Shown here piece by piece: positions 27,470-38,993 of a stretch of 64,000 nt of DNA. The DNA is from Rosenbergiella epipactidis (GTDB taxonomy: Bacteria; Pseudomonadota; Gammaproteobacteria; Enterobacterales; Enterobacteriaceae), in the NCBI RefSeq assembly GCF_018494055.1, contig NZ_JABBFQ010000003.1, positions 310,001 through 374,000 on the forward strand, read 5' to 3'. A program made the translations under genes and the position numbers. Below the pieces are notes generated by a model. That model made no database searches, was not told where the DNA came from, and worked only from the letters and a program-made list of their open reading frames with translations. The stretch's first letter is position 1; each line of letters begins with the position of its first letter.

Positions 27470-28408
27470 ATGACAACCCATAACAATATATCGATCAATC
27501 TCGATCTGGATCTGCTGCGAACTTTTGTTGCGGTAGCCGATTTAAATACTTTCGCCGCGGCCGCTGCTGCGGTATGTCGTACCCAATCTGCCGTCAGCCA
27601 ACAGATGCAGCGATTAGAGCAAATCGTCGGCCGTGAGCTTTTCGCCCGTCATGGTCGCAATAAACTGCTGACAGAGCATGGCATTCAATTATTAGGTTAT
27701 GCCAGGAAGATTCTGCGCTTTAACGATGAAGCCTGTGCCTCATTAAAATACAGCGATGAGCAGGAAAAACTCATTATTGGGGCGACTGAAGATACGTCGG
27801 AGAGTTTACTTCCTTTTATGCTTAACCGTATCACTGCACTGTACCCGTCTCTGGAAGTTGAAGTTCGCGTAAATAAAACAGAAACCATACTGTCATTGCT
27901 GGATCAGCAAGAAATTGATGTCGCGTTAACCACGCAGGGCGATACCCGTTTCGAACAACAATTATTACGTACGTCACCGACGTTATGGTTTTGTGCAGCC
28001 GATTTTGCAATCACTTCAGGCGAAGCGATTCCCTTAGTTATCCAGAATGAAGGGGAGTTATTTAGAGAGATTGCCATTAATGCACTCGACGAGCACCAAG
28101 TTCCTTGGCGTTTAGCTTATGTTGCAAATTCCAAAGCGGCCATCAATGTCGCGGTGAAGTCTGGTTTAGGGGCAACCGCTAGACCCGCTGAAATGCTAAA
28201 TCCAGAGCTACGCGTATTGGGCACGGCTGAAGGCTTACCTTTATTACCGGATACTCAGTATCTCTTGTGCCGCCTACCTAAAACAGAAAAGGCCTTCGTA
28301 CAATCACTTTTTAACGTTTTAGCCCCAACACCCGACACGGTTCATCGCTTAGCAGAAGTCGCCGTCGTAGAGACCGATGTGTGTGAAGAGGTGGAAGCCG
28401 TTAACTGA
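27470..28408 (+). CDS. lrhA: LysR-type regulator LrhA
   Basis: 312-residue LysR-family regulator. The N-terminal winged helix (about 12-70: LDLLRTFVAVADLNTF, then CRTQSAVSQQMQRLEQ) is nearly identical to E. coli LrhA. The effector-binding half is more divergent. LrhA represses flhDC and so flagella and motility, and raises type 1 fimbriae and RpoS control in E. coli. It lies just upstream of the nuo operon, as in E. coli, but is transcribed separately. The link with flk at 5-6 kb supports motility in this organism. Confidence 0.95.
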   Translation: MTTHNNISINLDLDLLRTFVAVADLNTFAAAAAAVCRTQSAVSQQMQRLEQIVGRELFARHGRNKLLTEHGIQLLGYARKILRFNDEACASLKYSDEQEKLIIGATEDTSESLLPFMLNRITALYPSLEVEVRVNKTETILSLLDQQEIDVALTTQGDTRFEQQLLRTSPTLWFCAADFAITSGEAIPLVIQNEGELFREIAINALDEHQVPWRLAYVANSKAAINVAVKSGLGATARPAEMLNPELRVLGTAEGLPLLPDTQYLLCRLPKTEKAFVQSLFNVLAPTPDTVHRLAEVAVVETDVCEEVEAVN

Positions 28409-28885
28409 AGCCCTAGGAATAACCTCGGTGTTTCACCACTCTTGTGCGTAAAGGGATTCGCTAAGAAGAAGTTTCAGCCACAAGGATTACGATCTTCATC
28501 GGCGGTTTACCCCACAGACTGAATTGGGAGTAAACCGCCGCTTTAACCATAAACCAGTGAATTTATGAGTCAGATCAAAAAAACCTTACTTATTGTGCGT
28601 GAAAATTCTTATAAACCTGCCACACTTATTTGAGATTTCTTGAGAATTTGTGACAGAGATCTAAGGTTAAGTCTTTACATTTCATGTTTGTCAATTGTTA
28701 AAAAATATTTATATTTATTCGCTTAGGTTGACAAAAGGTTATGAAAAGGAGTAAAAAAAACCAATAAAAATACTGTTAATTTTTTATTTAACAGACATTA
28801 CTAAAAGGTGTCACACCTTCCGTAAACTTTTGTGGTCACTCCTTGCGCAGTTTTGCAAACTGTCACCCACACTTGAAGAGTAAGC
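28409..28885 (+). promoter_or_regulatory. Regulatory region of the nuo operon
   Basis: About 480 non-coding bases before nuoA. Apart from the lrhA hairpin it is AT-rich and holds two dyads. CTGTTAA (28773-28779) mirrors TTAACAG (28788-28794), and AAGGTGT/ACACCTT surrounds one base at 28805-28819. In E. coli this promoter region is bound by ArcA, NarL, FNR and IHF. I cannot assign either dyad to a named regulator. Confidence 0.5.
28500..28540 (+). terminator. Long-stem hairpin after lrhA
   Basis: CGGCGGTTTAC and GTAAACCGCCG are perfect 11-base complements, and CCC/GGG pairing can extend the stem into the loop. It stands 92 bases after the lrhA stop. The T-run is weak (CTTT), so it is a probable terminator or stabilising structure. 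Confidence 0.6.
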
Positions 28886-29329
28886 ATGAGTATGTCAACC
28901 ACTACTGAAGTAATCGCTCATCACTGGGCTTTTGTCGTTTTTGTCGTCATCGCTTTCGGACTTTGTGCATTCATGTTAACCGGCGGTTGGTTACTGGGTG
29001 GACGCGCCAAAGGTCGACACAAAGACACCCCATTCGAATCAGGTATCGAGCCTGTCGGCTCCACACATCTTCGCCTCTCTGCCAAATTTTATCTTGTCGC
29101 GATGTTCTTCGTCATTTTCGACGTGGAAGCACTATTCCTCTACGCCTGGGCCACCTCTGTCCGCGAAAGTGGGTGGATTGGTTTTGCTGAAGCAACAATC
29201 TTTATTCTTATTTTGTTAGCTGGACTAGTTTATCTCGTCAGAACGGGTGCGCTTGATTGGGCGCCAGCACGTCGTCGTATTGTCGTCAAATCAGAGAACG
29301 GACGCGGCAATTCTCCTCAAAAGTCATAG
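28886..29329 (+). CDS. nuoA: NADH-quinone oxidoreductase subunit A
   Basis: First gene of the 13-gene complex I operon. The 147-residue membrane subunit has three transmembrane helices. The conserved loop ([11 protein letters not shown]...[19 protein letters not shown]) lies at the quinone-site interface. The TWAPARR-like end is cytosolic. nuoB follows after 12 bases. Confidence 0.97.
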   Translation: MSMSTTTEVIAHHWAFVVFVVIAFGLCAFMLTGGWLLGGRAKGRHKDTPFESGIEPVGSTHLRLSAKFYLVAMFFVIFDVEALFLYAWATSVRESGWIGFAEATIFILILLAGLVYLVRTGALDWAPARRRIVVKSENGRGNSPQKS

Positions 29330-29341
29330 AGAGGCATTAAG

Positions 29342-30022
29342 ATGGATTACACACTCACCCGCGTCGATCCCAATAGCAATGGTGAGAACGATCGCTATCC
29401 TTTACAAAAACAGGAAATTGTTAGCGATCCTCTTGAACAGCATGTCCACAGAAGCGTTTACATGGGCAAATTGGAGCATGCACTGCACGATATGGTGAAC
29501 TGGGGGCGTAAAAACTCCTTATGGCCTTACAACTTCGGCCTCTCTTGTTGCTATGTTGAAATGACCACTTCGTTCACTGCGGTTCATGACGTGGCCCGTT
29601 TCGGTGCCGAAGTTATGCGTGCGTCACCTCGTCAGGCTGACTTCATGGTTATCGCAGGTACACCTTTCACTAAAATGGCACCGGTTATCCAACGTCTCTA
29701 CGACCAAATGTTAGAGCCGAAATGGGTTATCTCGATGGGTGCCTGTGCAAACTCTGGCGGCATGTACGATATCTATTCGGTTGTGCAGGGCGTCGATAAA
29801 TTCCTCCCCGTCGATGTTTATATTCCAGGTTGTCCTCCTCGTCCTGAAGCTTACATGCAGGCCTTATTGCTATTACAAGAATCGATTGGCAAAGAGCGTC
29901 GCCCGCTTTCTTGGGTGGTTGGGGATCAGGGCGTCTATCGCGCCAATATGCAATCGGAACGTGAGCGTAAACGCGGTGAGCGTATCGCCGTCACAACGCT
30001 ACGTACCCCAGACGAAATTTGA
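29342..30022 (+). CDS. nuoB: NADH-quinone oxidoreductase subunit B (cluster N2)
   Basis: NuoB carries the terminal 4Fe-4S cluster N2 that reduces quinone. All four ligands are present: the tandem Cys69-Cys70 in GLSCCYVEM, Cys135 in [10 protein letters not shown], and Cys164 in [10 protein letters not shown]. The protein has 226 residues, against 220 in E. coli. The extra residues include a short insertion (EHALH) after MGKL. Pro replaces a non-ligand Cys in [12 protein letters not shown]. It is followed by a 102-base gap before nuoCD. Confidence 0.97.
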   Translation: MDYTLTRVDPNSNGENDRYPLQKQEIVSDPLEQHVHRSVYMGKLEHALHDMVNWGRKNSLWPYNFGLSCCYVEMTTSFTAVHDVARFGAEVMRASPRQADFMVIAGTPFTKMAPVIQRLYDQMLEPKWVISMGACANSGGMYDIYSVVQGVDKFLPVDVYIPGCPPRPEAYMQALLLLQESIGKERRPLSWVVGDQGVYRANMQSERERKRGERIAVTTLRTPDEI

Positions 30023-30124
30023 CCCGAAAACCATTAGGCGGCGTTAGGAACCAAAACAATAATTCTCTCGCCTAAGGGTAGCCTTCTTTGTCGTGCCAAT
30101 ACTGGCCGGAATGGTGAACAACGT

Positions 30125-31924
30125 ATGACAGATATCAACACGCAACAGCAAAACCCCGCTGCTTGGCAGACACAGGATCACCTTGATGATCCGGTGGTCG
30201 GTGAGCTGCGTAATCGTTTTGGGCCTGATGCTTTTACGGTCCAACCTACGCGAACTGGGATCCCTGTGGTCTGGGTACGCCGTGAGCAACTGCTCGAAAT
30301 TATCAGTTTCCTGCGTCAACTGCCGAAACCTTATGTCATGCTGTATGATCTGCATGGCGTTGATGAGCGGTTAAGAACACATCGTCAAGGTCTGCCTGAA
30401 GCAGACTTTTCAGTGTTTTATCATTTTATTTCGATCGATCGTAATCGCGATATCATGCTGAAAGTGGCGTTGCTTGAGCGTGATCTCAACTTACCAACGT
30501 TGACCAACATTTTCCCGAACGCTAACTGGTACGAGCGCGAGACCTGGGAAATGTTCGGTATTACCTTCGAAGGGCATCCGCATTTAACGCGTATCATGAT
30601 GCCCGATACCTGGACCGGGCACCCATTACGTAAAGACTATCCGGCGCGTGCGACTGAATTCGATCCTTTTATGTTGACGAAAGCAAAAGAGGATATGGAA
30701 ATGGAGGCGTTAACCTTCGACCCTGAGAAATGGGGAATGAAACGCGGCACGGCCAATGAGGACTTCATGTTCCTTAACTTGGGACCGAACCACCCCTCTG
30801 CGCACGGTGCTTTTCGTATCATCTTACAACTCGACGGTGAAGAAATCGTCGATTGTGTACCGGATATTGGTTACCACCATCGTGGGGCCGAGAAGATGGG
30901 CGAGCGTCAATCCTGGCACAGCTACATCCCTTATACCGACCGGATTGAGTATTTAGGCGGTTGTGTTAACGAGATGCCTTATGTTCTTGCGGTGGAAAAA
31001 TTAGCCGGAATTACGGTACCTGAGAAAGTTGACGTGATCCGCGTGATGCTTTCTGAACTCTTCCGTATCAATAGCCACTTGCTTTATATCTCTACCTTTA
31101 TTCAAGACGTCGGTGCGATGACGCCGGTCTTTTTCGCCTTTACAGACCGTCAGAAAATTTACGATTTGGTCGAAGCGATTACCGGTTTCAGGATGCACCC
31201 TGCATGGTTCCGTATCGGCGGTGTAGCCCATGATTTACCGAAAGGCTGGGAACGTCTGCTGCGCGAATTCTTAGATTGGATGCCTAAGCGTCTGAAAGAA
31301 TATGACAAAGCCGCGTTACGTAACTCTGTGCTAGTTGGCCGTTCAAAAGGCGTTGCGGCCTATAATCAAGAAGAAGCATTACGTTGGGGAACCACGGGTG
31401 CAGGCCTGCGTGCAACGGGGCTAGACTTTGACGTGCGTAAATGGCGTCCTTATTCTGGTTACGAAAACTTCGACTTCGAGATCCCCGTCGGGGATGGTAT
31501 CAGTGATGCTTACAGTCGCGTGCAATTAAAAATGCAGGAGATGTGGCAATCGCTGCGTATTCTAGAGCAGTGCTTGAAGAATATGCCAGAAGGGCCATTC
31601 AAAGCTGATCATCCACTGACGACACCACCGCCGAAAGAGCGCACATTACAGCATATCGAGACCTTGATTACGCACTTCTTACAAGTGTCGTGGGGGCCGG
31701 TCATGCCTGCGAATGAATCATTCCAGATGATTGAAGCGACGAAAGGTATCAACAGTTACTACTTAACCAGTGATGGCTCGACCATGAGTTATCGCACCCG
31801 GGTTCGTACTCCTAGTTTCCCTCACCTGCAGCAGATCCCTTCAGTGATCAATGGCAGTTTGGTATCAGACCTTATCGTCTACCTAGGCAGTATTGATTTT
31901 GTTATGTCAGATGTGGACCGCTAA
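30125..31924 (+). CDS. nuoCD: NADH-quinone oxidoreductase subunit C/D (fused)
   Basis: 599-residue fusion of the NuoC (about 1-190) and NuoD (about 210-599) subunits, as in E. coli and relatives. The NuoC part has [17 protein letters not shown] and HPLRKDYP. The NuoD part has [14 protein letters not shown] with the quinone-site histidine, and GYHHRGAEK. The fusion builds the quinone-binding cavity with NuoB. The C-terminus ends [12 protein letters not shown]. nuoE starts 2 bases after the stop. Confidence 0.97.
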   Translation: MTDINTQQQNPAAWQTQDHLDDPVVGELRNRFGPDAFTVQPTRTGIPVVWVRREQLLEIISFLRQLPKPYVMLYDLHGVDERLRTHRQGLPEADFSVFYHFISIDRNRDIMLKVALLERDLNLPTLTNIFPNANWYERETWEMFGITFEGHPHLTRIMMPDTWTGHPLRKDYPARATEFDPFMLTKAKEDMEMEALTFDPEKWGMKRGTANEDFMFLNLGPNHPSAHGAFRIILQLDGEEIVDCVPDIGYHHRGAEKMGERQSWHSYIPYTDRIEYLGGCVNEMPYVLAVEKLAGITVPEKVDVIRVMLSELFRINSHLLYISTFIQDVGAMTPVFFAFTDRQKIYDLVEAITGFRMHPAWFRIGGVAHDLPKGWERLLREFLDWMPKRLKEYDKAALRNSVLVGRSKGVAAYNQEEALRWGTTGAGLRATGLDFDVRKWRPYSGYENFDFEIPVGDGISDAYSRVQLKMQEMWQSLRILEQCLKNMPEGPFKADHPLTTPPPKERTLQHIETLITHFLQVSWGPVMPANESFQMIEATKGINSYYLTSDGSTMSYRTRVRTPSFPHLQQIPSVINGSLVSDLIVYLGSIDFVMSDVDR

Positions 31925-31926
31925 TT

Positions 31927-32442
31927 ATGCACGATCAAACTATTTCCATTAAAACGATCGACACCCAAGCCAGTTTTATGCTGAGTGATGTCGAACAGCA
32001 AGCGATTGAGCATGAGAAGCACCATTATGAAGACCCGCGTGCTGCCTCGATTGAAGCGCTGAAAATTGTTCAAAAACACCGGGGCTGGGTGCCTGATGGT
32101 GCAATTGACGCCATTGCTGAAGTTCTGGGTATTCCGGCCAGTGACGTGGAAGGCGTGGCCACTTTTTATAGCCAAATTTATCGCCAGCCTGTGGGGCGCC
32201 ATGTGATTCGCTATTGCGATAGCGTGGTTTGCCATATTACGGGTTACCAAGGTATTCAAGCAGCGCTAGAGGAAACCCTCCAGATCAAACCGGGACAAAC
32301 GACGGCTGATGGTCGTTTCACATTGTTACCGACATGCTGCTTAGGCAATTGTGATAAGGGGCCGACGATGATGGTTGGTGAACACACTCATGTGCATTTA
32401 ACGCCTGAGTCCATCGCCTCGCTGCTGGAGCAATACTCATGA
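31927..32442 (+). CDS. nuoE: NADH-quinone oxidoreductase subunit E (cluster N1a)
   Basis: 171-residue thioredoxin-like subunit of the NADH-oxidising module. Its 2Fe-2S cluster N1a is held by Cys97 and Cys102 (YCDSVVCH) and by Cys138 and Cys142 in TCCLGNC. The N-terminus is a few residues longer than in E. coli and diverged. The TGA overlaps the nuoF ATG by 4 bases. Confidence 0.97.
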   Translation: MHDQTISIKTIDTQASFMLSDVEQQAIEHEKHHYEDPRAASIEALKIVQKHRGWVPDGAIDAIAEVLGIPASDVEGVATFYSQIYRQPVGRHVIRYCDSVVCHITGYQGIQAALEETLQIKPGQTTADGRFTLLPTCCLGNCDKGPTMMVGEHTHVHLTPESIASLLEQYS

Positions 32443-33785
32443 GTTTCAAAACTATTGTTCGTACTGCGGAAACGCATCCACTGACCTGGCGTCTGCGTGA
32501 TGATAAACAACCTGTCTGGTTCGACGAGTATTGCGCCAAAAATGGCTACGCCGGCGCGCGCAAAGCGTTAGGCGGGATGTCACCCGATGAGATCGTGGCG
32601 CAGGTAAAAGATTCAGGCTTGAAAGGGCGTGGCGGTGCAGGCTTCTCCACCGGTTTGAAATGGAGTCTGATGCCGAAAGATGAGTCGATGAATATCCGCT
32701 ATCTCTTATGCAATGCAGATGAGATGGAACCCGGCACCTACAAAGACCGTTTATTGATGGAGCAAATGCCCCATCAATTGGTGGAAGGAATGCTGATCAG
32801 CGCCTTCGCCCTCAAGGCGTATCGTGGCTATATCTTCTTACGAGGAGAATACGTCGAGGCGGCTGAGAATTTACGCCGTGCGATTGAAGAAGCGAAGCAA
32901 GCAGGCCTACTAGGCGAGAATATTCTGGGCACTGGCTTCAATTTTGAACTCTTTGTCCATACCGGTGCAGGACGCTACATCTGCGGGGAAGAGACAGCCT
33001 TAATTAACTCTTTAGAAGGACGTCGCGCCAACCCTCGGTCAAAACCGCCATTCCCTGCCAGTGCAGGAGTATGGGGAAAACCGACCTGCGTGAACAACGT
33101 TGAAACGCTATCGAATGTTCCGGCCATCTTAGCCAACGGTGTGGAGTGGTACAAAGGTCTCTCCCAAAGCGACGATGCGGGCACCAAAATGATGGGCTTC
33201 TCTGGCCGAGTTAAGAACCCAGGGTTGTGGGAACTGCCTTTTGGGATCACCGCACGGGAAATTTTAGAGGACTATGCGGGCGGGATGCGTGACGGTTTAC
33301 GCTTCAAAGCTTGGCAGCCCGGCGGGGCAGGGACCGACTTCTTAACCGACTCTCACTTAGATTTGCCCATGGAATTCGCCAGTATCGGTAAAGCGGGGAG
33401 CCGTTTAGGTACCGCCCTAGCCATGGCCGTCGACCATGAAATTAACATGGTCTCCTTGGTACGTAATCTGGAAGAGTTCTTCGCCCGCGAATCTTGTGGA
33501 TGGTGTACACCTTGCCGTGACGGCTTACCTTGGAGCGTCAAGATTCTGCGCGCGTTGGAACAGCGCAAAGGTCAACCGGGCGATATTGAAACCTTAGAGC
33601 AACTCTGTCGCCAACTGGGGCCGGGGAAAACCTTCTGTGCCCATGCGCCGGGTGCGGTTGAACCGTTACAGAGCGCAATTAAATACTTCCGCGAAGAGTT
33701 CGAAGCGGGCATTGCGCCGCAAGTTTTTGGCAACACACGCAGTATCAGCGGGATTCAACCGAACTTATTAAAAAGCCGTTGGTAG
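32439..33785 (+). CDS. nuoF: NADH-quinone oxidoreductase subunit F (FMN, NADH site)
   Basis: 448-residue subunit that binds NADH and FMN and carries cluster N3. The NADH/FMN fold has [26 protein letters not shown] and [14 protein letters not shown]. The 4Fe-4S ligands are in [12 protein letters not shown] near residues 352-360, plus a later Cys in KTFCAHAPG. It overlaps nuoE by four bases. A 92-base gap precedes the nuoG start. Confidence 0.97.
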   Translation: MSFKTIVRTAETHPLTWRLRDDKQPVWFDEYCAKNGYAGARKALGGMSPDEIVAQVKDSGLKGRGGAGFSTGLKWSLMPKDESMNIRYLLCNADEMEPGTYKDRLLMEQMPHQLVEGMLISAFALKAYRGYIFLRGEYVEAAENLRRAIEEAKQAGLLGENILGTGFNFELFVHTGAGRYICGEETALINSLEGRRANPRSKPPFPASAGVWGKPTCVNNVETLSNVPAILANGVEWYKGLSQSDDAGTKMMGFSGRVKNPGLWELPFGITAREILEDYAGGMRDGLRFKAWQPGGAGTDFLTDSHLDLPMEFASIGKAGSRLGTALAMAVDHEINMVSLVRNLEEFFARESCGWCTPCRDGLPWSVKILRALEQRKGQPGDIETLEQLCRQLGPGKTFCAHAPGAVEPLQSAIKYFREEFEAGIAPQVFGNTRSISGIQPNLLKSRW

Positions 33786-33877
33786 AACGCTCGCCCGTTA
33801 AAGCTAGCGATCACACAAAAATAAGTATTAATGTTTAACGCTCGCGTCAAACCGAGCCTTACTTGAGCATGTTGACT

Positions 33878-36601
33878 ATGGCTACAATTCATGTAGACGG
33901 AAAAGAGTATCAGGTAGACGGTGCAGAGAACTTGCTACAAGCTTGTCTCTCCATGGGCCTCGATATTCCCTATTTTTGCTGGCACCCAGCACTGGGTAGC
34001 GTCGGTGCATGTCGTCAATGCGCGGTAAAACAGTATCAAAATGCCGAAGATACCCGTGGGCGTCTGGTGATGTCATGTATGACACCTGCTGCCGACGGTA
34101 CCTTTATCTCGATTGATGATGCTGAAGCGCGTGAATTCCGAGAAAGCGTGGTGGAGTGGTTGATGACCAATCACCCGCATGACTGCCCGGTATGTGAAGA
34201 AGGCGGAAACTGCCATCTCCAAGATATGACCGTCATGACCGGCCATAACTTCCGTCGCTACCGTTTCACCAAACGTACCCACCAAAACCAAGATTTAGGG
34301 CCGTTTATCTCTCACGAGATGAACCGCTGTATTGCGTGCTACCGCTGTGTGCGTTACTACAAAGATTACGCCGGCGGCACCGACCTTGGGGTTTACGGTG
34401 CACATGATAATGTCTACTTCGGTCGTACCGAATCAGGCACCTTAGAGAGTGAGTTCTCTGGTAACCTGGTTGAAGTCTGTCCGACAGGAGTCTTTACCGA
34501 TAAAACGCACTCCGAACGCTATAACCGTAAATGGGATATGCAGTATGCGCCAAGCATCTGTCATCAATGCAGCATCGGCTGTAATACCAGCCCCGGTGAG
34601 CGTTATGGTGAACTACGCCGTATCGAAAACCGTTTCAATGGTAGCGTAAACCACTACTTCCTTTGTGACCGCGGCCGCTTTGGTTATGGTTATGTCAACC
34701 GTGACGATCGCCCTCGTCATCCACAACTTCGCCATGGCGATAATTGGGTAACGATGAATGCGGAACAAGCGATTACCGCGAGTGCTGATCTGCTTCGTCA
34801 GGCAAAACGTGTGGTCGGAATCGGCTCGGGTCGCGCAAGTGTGGAGAGTAATTTCGCACTGCAACAGCTGGTGGGAGCGGAGAATTTCTCTACTGGGATG
34901 CCTGCTGCCGAGCAGCGTCGGGTTGAATTAATCATCGACATCCTGCAGAACCGTGGCCTGTATACACCGTCACTGCGTGAAATTGAAAATTATGATGCGG
35001 TGTTGGTATTAGGCGAAGATTTAACACAGGTCGGTGCCCGTGTTTCACTCTCTGTCCGCCAAGCCGTTAAAGGCAAGGCGCGCGAATTAGCCGCAGCGCA
35101 GAAAGTCGCCGATTGGCAGATTGCTGCCATTCTTAACATCGGACAACATGCAAAGCATCCTCTCTTTATGACCACGGCACAGCCGACACGTCTGGATGAT
35201 ATCGCGGCATGGAATTACTGTGCACCGGTCGAAGATCAAGCCCGGCTGGGCTTTGCCATCGCCCATGCGATTGACGGTTCGGCCCCTGCGGTAGACGATT
35301 TTGATACCCGTTTAACCGCTAAGGTCGATGTGATCGTTCAAGCATTGAGTGGCGCAAAAAAACCGCTGATTATCGCCGGTACTCATGCCGGAAGTGACGA
35401 TCTGTTGCATGCCGCAGCTAACGTCGCGCAAGCCCTTAAGGCGCAAGGTCGCGAAGTCGGTATTACGCTATTGGCCCCGCAGGCCAACAGTATCGGACTG
35501 GGATTACTGGGCGGTCAACCGCTAGAGTCGATGTTGGCTAAGCTTACCGAGGGTGAAGCCGATGCGGTGGTCGTGATGGAGAATGATCTCTACCGTCACC
35601 TTCCGGCTGATGTCGTTGATGCAGCTTTAAGTCGCGCTGATCAGGTGGTGGTGCTTGACCACCAAGCCACGACAACCTTAGCTAAGGCTTCGGTTATTCT
35701 CTCTGCGGCCAGCTTTGCCGAAGCGGATGGTACCTTGATTAACCAAGAGGGCCGTGCGCAACGCTTCTTCCAAGTTTATGACCCAGCCTATTACGATACC
35801 ACAGTGACTCAACTAGAGAGCTGGCGCTGGCTTCATGCCTTAGAGCGTGCCGTGAACCGTCGGGAAACCGATTGGTCCCAGCTCGACCATGTTATTGATG
35901 CCGTGATTGCGGAAAAACCTTTCCTCAATGCCATCAAGGATGCCGCGCCGGATGCGTCATTCCGTATCCGTGGTCAGAAACTCGCTCGTTCGCCGCACCG
36001 CTCGAGTGGCCGTACCGCGATGCGTGCCAATATCAGTGTGCACGAACCGCGCCAGCCACAAGATAAGGACACTATGTTTGCCTTCTCAATGGAAGGTAAC
36101 AACCAGCCGCAAGCGCCACGCTCACAAATCCCCTTTGCGTGGTCGCCAGGTTGGAACTCACCACAAGCTTGGAATAAATTCCAAGATGAAGTGGGTGGAC
36201 ACCTACGCCATGGTGATCCTGGTGTGCGTCTGTTTGAGGGTCAAGGTACCGGTGGCGAGTGGTTTACAACGATCCCTCCGGCTTATCAGCCACAAGCGCA
36301 CTGGCGTGTTGTACCGTTGTGGCGTCTATTCGGTAGCGAAGAGCTTTCTCAGCGCTCCGAGGTTTTTGCACAACGTGCCGCGCCTGCGGAAGTCGTATTG
36401 CATCCAGAAGATGCTCAGAAACTTGGGCTGCAAGCGGGTCAATCCGTTACTTTACAAGCATCAGGGGTTGGGTTGACCTTACCTTTACGTCTCTCTGACA
36501 CCTTAACGCAAGGTTTAGTGGGACTGCCGGTGGGCATGCCGGGTATCCCTCCTTACTTAAGTGGGGCAGAGGTGGAGATGTTGCAGGAGGCACAAGCATG
36601 A
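33878..36601 (+). CDS. nuoG: NADH-quinone oxidoreductase subunit G
   Basis: 907-residue peripheral-arm subunit. An N-terminal 2Fe-2S domain ([14 protein letters not shown]) is followed by an HxxC-type 4Fe-4S ligand set ([15 protein letters not shown]), [11 protein letters not shown], and the molybdopterin-oxidoreductase-like body. The additional N7 cluster motif [13 protein letters not shown] is present, as in E. coli. I start at 33878 ([11 protein letters not shown]), as in relatives; TTG and ATG codons up to 15 bases upstream are in frame. The stop overlaps the nuoH ATG. Confidence 0.96.
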   Translation: MATIHVDGKEYQVDGAENLLQACLSMGLDIPYFCWHPALGSVGACRQCAVKQYQNAEDTRGRLVMSCMTPAADGTFISIDDAEAREFRESVVEWLMTNHPHDCPVCEEGGNCHLQDMTVMTGHNFRRYRFTKRTHQNQDLGPFISHEMNRCIACYRCVRYYKDYAGGTDLGVYGAHDNVYFGRTESGTLESEFSGNLVEVCPTGVFTDKTHSERYNRKWDMQYAPSICHQCSIGCNTSPGERYGELRRIENRFNGSVNHYFLCDRGRFGYGYVNRDDRPRHPQLRHGDNWVTMNAEQAITASADLLRQAKRVVGIGSGRASVESNFALQQLVGAENFSTGMPAAEQRRVELIIDILQNRGLYTPSLREIENYDAVLVLGEDLTQVGARVSLSVRQAVKGKARELAAAQKVADWQIAAILNIGQHAKHPLFMTTAQPTRLDDIAAWNYCAPVEDQARLGFAIAHAIDGSAPAVDDFDTRLTAKVDVIVQALSGAKKPLIIAGTHAGSDDLLHAAANVAQALKAQGREVGITLLAPQANSIGLGLLGGQPLESMLAKLTEGEADAVVVMENDLYRHLPADVVDAALSRADQVVVLDHQATTTLAKASVILSAASFAEADGTLINQEGRAQRFFQVYDPAYYDTTVTQLESWRWLHALERAVNRRETDWSQLDHVIDAVIAEKPFLNAIKDAAPDASFRIRGQKLARSPHRSSGRTAMRANISVHEPRQPQDKDTMFAFSMEGNNQPQAPRSQIPFAWSPGWNSPQAWNKFQDEVGGHLRHGDPGVRLFEGQGTGGEWFTTIPPAYQPQAHWRVVPLWRLFGSEELSQRSEVFAQRAAPAEVVLHPEDAQKLGLQAGQSVTLQASGVGLTLPLRLSDTLTQGLVGLPVGMPGIPPYLSGAEVEMLQEAQA

Positions 36602-37575
36602 GCTGGTTCACACCTGAAGTGATCGATGTCATTCTGCAAGTGGTAAAATCCGTGGTGATTTTACTGGTAGTGGTGGCGTGTGGCGCATTTATGAGCTTTG
36701 CAGAGCGTCGTTTGCTCGGCTTATTCCAAAACCGTTACGGGCCTAACCGTGTCGGCTGGGGAGGCTCACTCCAACTCGCGGCAGATATGATCAAGATGTT
36801 CTTTAAGGAAGACTGGGTTCCTCCTTTTACTGACCGTGCAATTTTCACTATGGCACCAGTGATAGCCTTCGTTTCATTACTCTTGGCATTTGTCATTGTC
36901 CCTGTCTCGCCAACCTGGAAAGTGACTGACCTCAATATCGGTCTGCTATTTTTCCTGATGATGGCCGGTTTAGCCGTCTATGCCGTGCTCTTTGCCGGCT
37001 GGTCAAGTAACAACAAATACTCGCTACTGGGTGCGATGCGTGCGTCAGCTCAGACACTGAGTTACGAAGTGTTCCTCGGGTTATCCCTGATGGGGGTTGT
37101 GGCACAAGCTGGCTCTTTCAATATGACGGAGATCGTCAACAGCCAGACGCATTTATGGAATATCATCCCGCAATTCTTCGGGTTCGTGACGTTCTGTATC
37201 GCTGGCGTGGCGGTCTGTCACCGACATCCTTTTGACCAACCCGAAGCCGAGCAAGAGCTGGCGGACGGTTATCACATCGAATATGCCGGAATGAAATTCG
37301 GCCTGTTCTTCGTCGGCGAGTATGTGGCGATCACCACCGTTTCTGCGCTGATCGTTACCCTGTTCTTCGGGGGGTGGCATGGGCCTTGGTTACCGCCGTT
37401 TGTCTGGTTCGCCTTGAAAACAGCGTTCTTTATGATGATGTTTATCTTGATCCGTGCGGCGCTGCCTCGTCCACGTTATGACCAGGTAATGACTTTTGGT
37501 TGGACAGTTTGTTTGCCACTGACGTTATTGAATTTACTGGCGACCGCAGCCGTCATTCTCTATAGCGCGCAGTAA
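36598..37575 (+). CDS. nuoH: NADH-quinone oxidoreductase subunit H
   Basis: 325-residue membrane subunit with eight predicted helices. It forms the quinone channel at the junction of the two arms. Conserved [21 protein letters not shown], and the acidic loop [20 protein letters not shown], are intact. It overlaps nuoG by four bases and is 11 bases from nuoI. Confidence 0.97.
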   Translation: MSWFTPEVIDVILQVVKSVVILLVVVACGAFMSFAERRLLGLFQNRYGPNRVGWGGSLQLAADMIKMFFKEDWVPPFTDRAIFTMAPVIAFVSLLLAFVIVPVSPTWKVTDLNIGLLFFLMMAGLAVYAVLFAGWSSNNKYSLLGAMRASAQTLSYEVFLGLSLMGVVAQAGSFNMTEIVNSQTHLWNIIPQFFGFVTFCIAGVAVCHRHPFDQPEAEQELADGYHIEYAGMKFGLFFVGEYVAITTVSALIVTLFFGGWHGPWLPPFVWFALKTAFFMMMFILIRAALPRPRYDQVMTFGWTVCLPLTLLNLLATAAVILYSAQ

Positions 37576-37586
37576 GGAATAACACC

Positions 37587-38129
37587 ATGAAAATAAAAGA
37601 TATAGTGGTGGGTTTTGGAACCCAAGTCCGAAGCATTTGGATGATTGGGATGCATGCCTTCGCCAAGCGTGAGACACAGATGTACCCGGAAGAGCCGGTT
37701 TATTTACCGCCACGCTATCGCGGACGGATTGTGTTAACGCGTGATCCGGATGGTGAAGAACGCTGTGTCGCCTGTAACTTATGCGCCGTGGCCTGTCCGG
37801 TAGGTTGCATTTCGCTACAGAAAGCAGAGATGGATGATGGTCGTTGGTATCCTGAGTTTTTCCGGATTAACTTTTCTCGTTGTATTTTCTGCGGCCTTTG
37901 CGAAGAAGCCTGTCCTACGACAGCGATCCAATTGACGCCTGATTTCGAGCTAGGAGAGTTTAAACGCCAAGACCTTGTTTACGAAAAAGAAGATTTATTG
38001 ATCTCAGGACCCGGTAAATATCCTGAATATAACTTCTATCGTATGGCAGGCATGGCGATTGACGGGAAAGAGAAGGGCTCTGCAGAAAACGAAGCCAAAC
38101 CTATCGATGTTAAAGGCTTATTACCCTAA
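37587..38129 (+). CDS. nuoI: NADH-quinone oxidoreductase subunit I (clusters N6a, N6b)
   Basis: 180-residue ferredoxin-like subunit with two 4Fe-4S motifs, [15 protein letters not shown] and [15 protein letters not shown]. These pass electrons from the peripheral arm to N2 in NuoB. Length and ligand spacing are as in E. coli. nuoJ starts 10 bases downstream. Confidence 0.97.
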   Translation: MKIKDIVVGFGTQVRSIWMIGMHAFAKRETQMYPEEPVYLPPRYRGRIVLTRDPDGEERCVACNLCAVACPVGCISLQKAEMDDGRWYPEFFRINFSRCIFCGLCEEACPTTAIQLTPDFELGEFKRQDLVYEKEDLLISGPGKYPEYNFYRMAGMAIDGKEKGSAENEAKPIDVKGLLP

Positions 38130-38139
38130 GGAGTCGGGC

Positions 38140-38694
38140 ATGGAATTTGCGTTTTATCTTTGCGGCATTATTGCCATTCTGGCAACGCTACGCGTCATTA
38201 CACATAGCAACCCGATTCATGCGTTGCTCTACCTTATTGTGTCGCTATTAGCCATTGCTGGTGTGTTCTTCTCCCTTGGGGCTTATTTTGCCGGTGCATT
38301 AGAAATCATTGTCTATGCCGGGGCGATCATGGTGCTGTTTGTCTTCGTTGTGATGATGCTCAACTTAGGAAAGAGTACCGTGCAACAAGAGCGTGAGTGG
38401 CTGAAACCCTCTCTATGGATAGGGCCGGGCGCTATTGCTTTGTTACTGCTAGTCGTTATCGTTCGGTCGATTCTGATCCTTAACGATCAAGGCATTGATG
38501 GGACAGTCATTGCGGCGAAAGAAGTGGGAATTAGTCTATTCGGGCCGTATGTCTTAGCTGTTGAATTAGCGTCAATGTTATTACTGGCCGGTGTCGTGGT
38601 GGCATATCACTTGGGACGCGAAGAGCGCCGGGGTGAAGTCCTCGCTAACCGCGAAGATGATCGGGCAGATAACGAGAAGGAGAACCGTTCATGA
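38140..38694 (+). CDS. nuoJ: NADH-quinone oxidoreductase subunit J
   Basis: 184-residue membrane subunit with five helices, including the conserved third helix [22 protein letters not shown] that carries the pi-bulge. I start at the ATG at 38140, 7 bases after AAGGAG (MEFAFYLCG). The open frame extends 27 codons into nuoI, but that extension is a shadow. The stop overlaps the nuoK ATG. Confidence 0.96.
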   Translation: MEFAFYLCGIIAILATLRVITHSNPIHALLYLIVSLLAIAGVFFSLGAYFAGALEIIVYAGAIMVLFVFVVMMLNLGKSTVQQEREWLKPSLWIGPGAIALLLLVVIVRSILILNDQGIDGTVIAAKEVGISLFGPYVLAVELASMLLLAGVVVAYHLGREERRGEVLANREDDRADNEKENRS

Positions 38695-38993
38695 TCCCGT
38701 TACAACATGGATTAATTCTGGCGGCGATTTTATTCGTCATGGGGTTTACCTCCATTATCCTACGTCGCAATTTGCTGTTTATGCTGATTGGACTTGAGAT
38801 CATGATTAATGCAGCAGCCTTAGCATTGGTTGTGGCAGGAAGTTATTGGGGACAAGCAGATGGGCAAGTGATGTATATCTTGGCCATCAGTTTAGCTGCG
38901 GCGGAAGCAAGTATTGGCCTAGCCTTATTACTCCAACTCCATCGTCGTCGTCAGACACTCAACATTGACTCAGTGAGCGAGATGCGCGGATGA
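38691..38993 (+). CDS. nuoK: NADH-quinone oxidoreductase subunit K
   Basis: 100-residue, three-helix MrpC-like subunit. The two functional membrane glutamates are visible in [14 protein letters not shown] and [13 protein letters not shown]. It overlaps both neighbours by four bases (ATGA junctions), as expected for this operon. Confidence 0.97.
   Translation: MIPLQHGLILAAILFVMGFTSIILRRNLLFMLIGLEIMINAAALALVVAGSYWGQADGQVMYILAISLAAAEASIGLALLLQLHRRRQTLNIDSVSEMRG

Noticed and set aside
29645-29680. Loss of an iron-sulfur ligand in NuoB (Cys to Pro in [12 protein letters not shown])
   Set aside because: That cysteine is not one of the four N2 ligands, all of which are present.
38059-38139. Upstream extension of nuoJ into nuoI
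   Set aside because: The extension has no family counterpart, and a proper AAGGAG-ATG lies at 38140.
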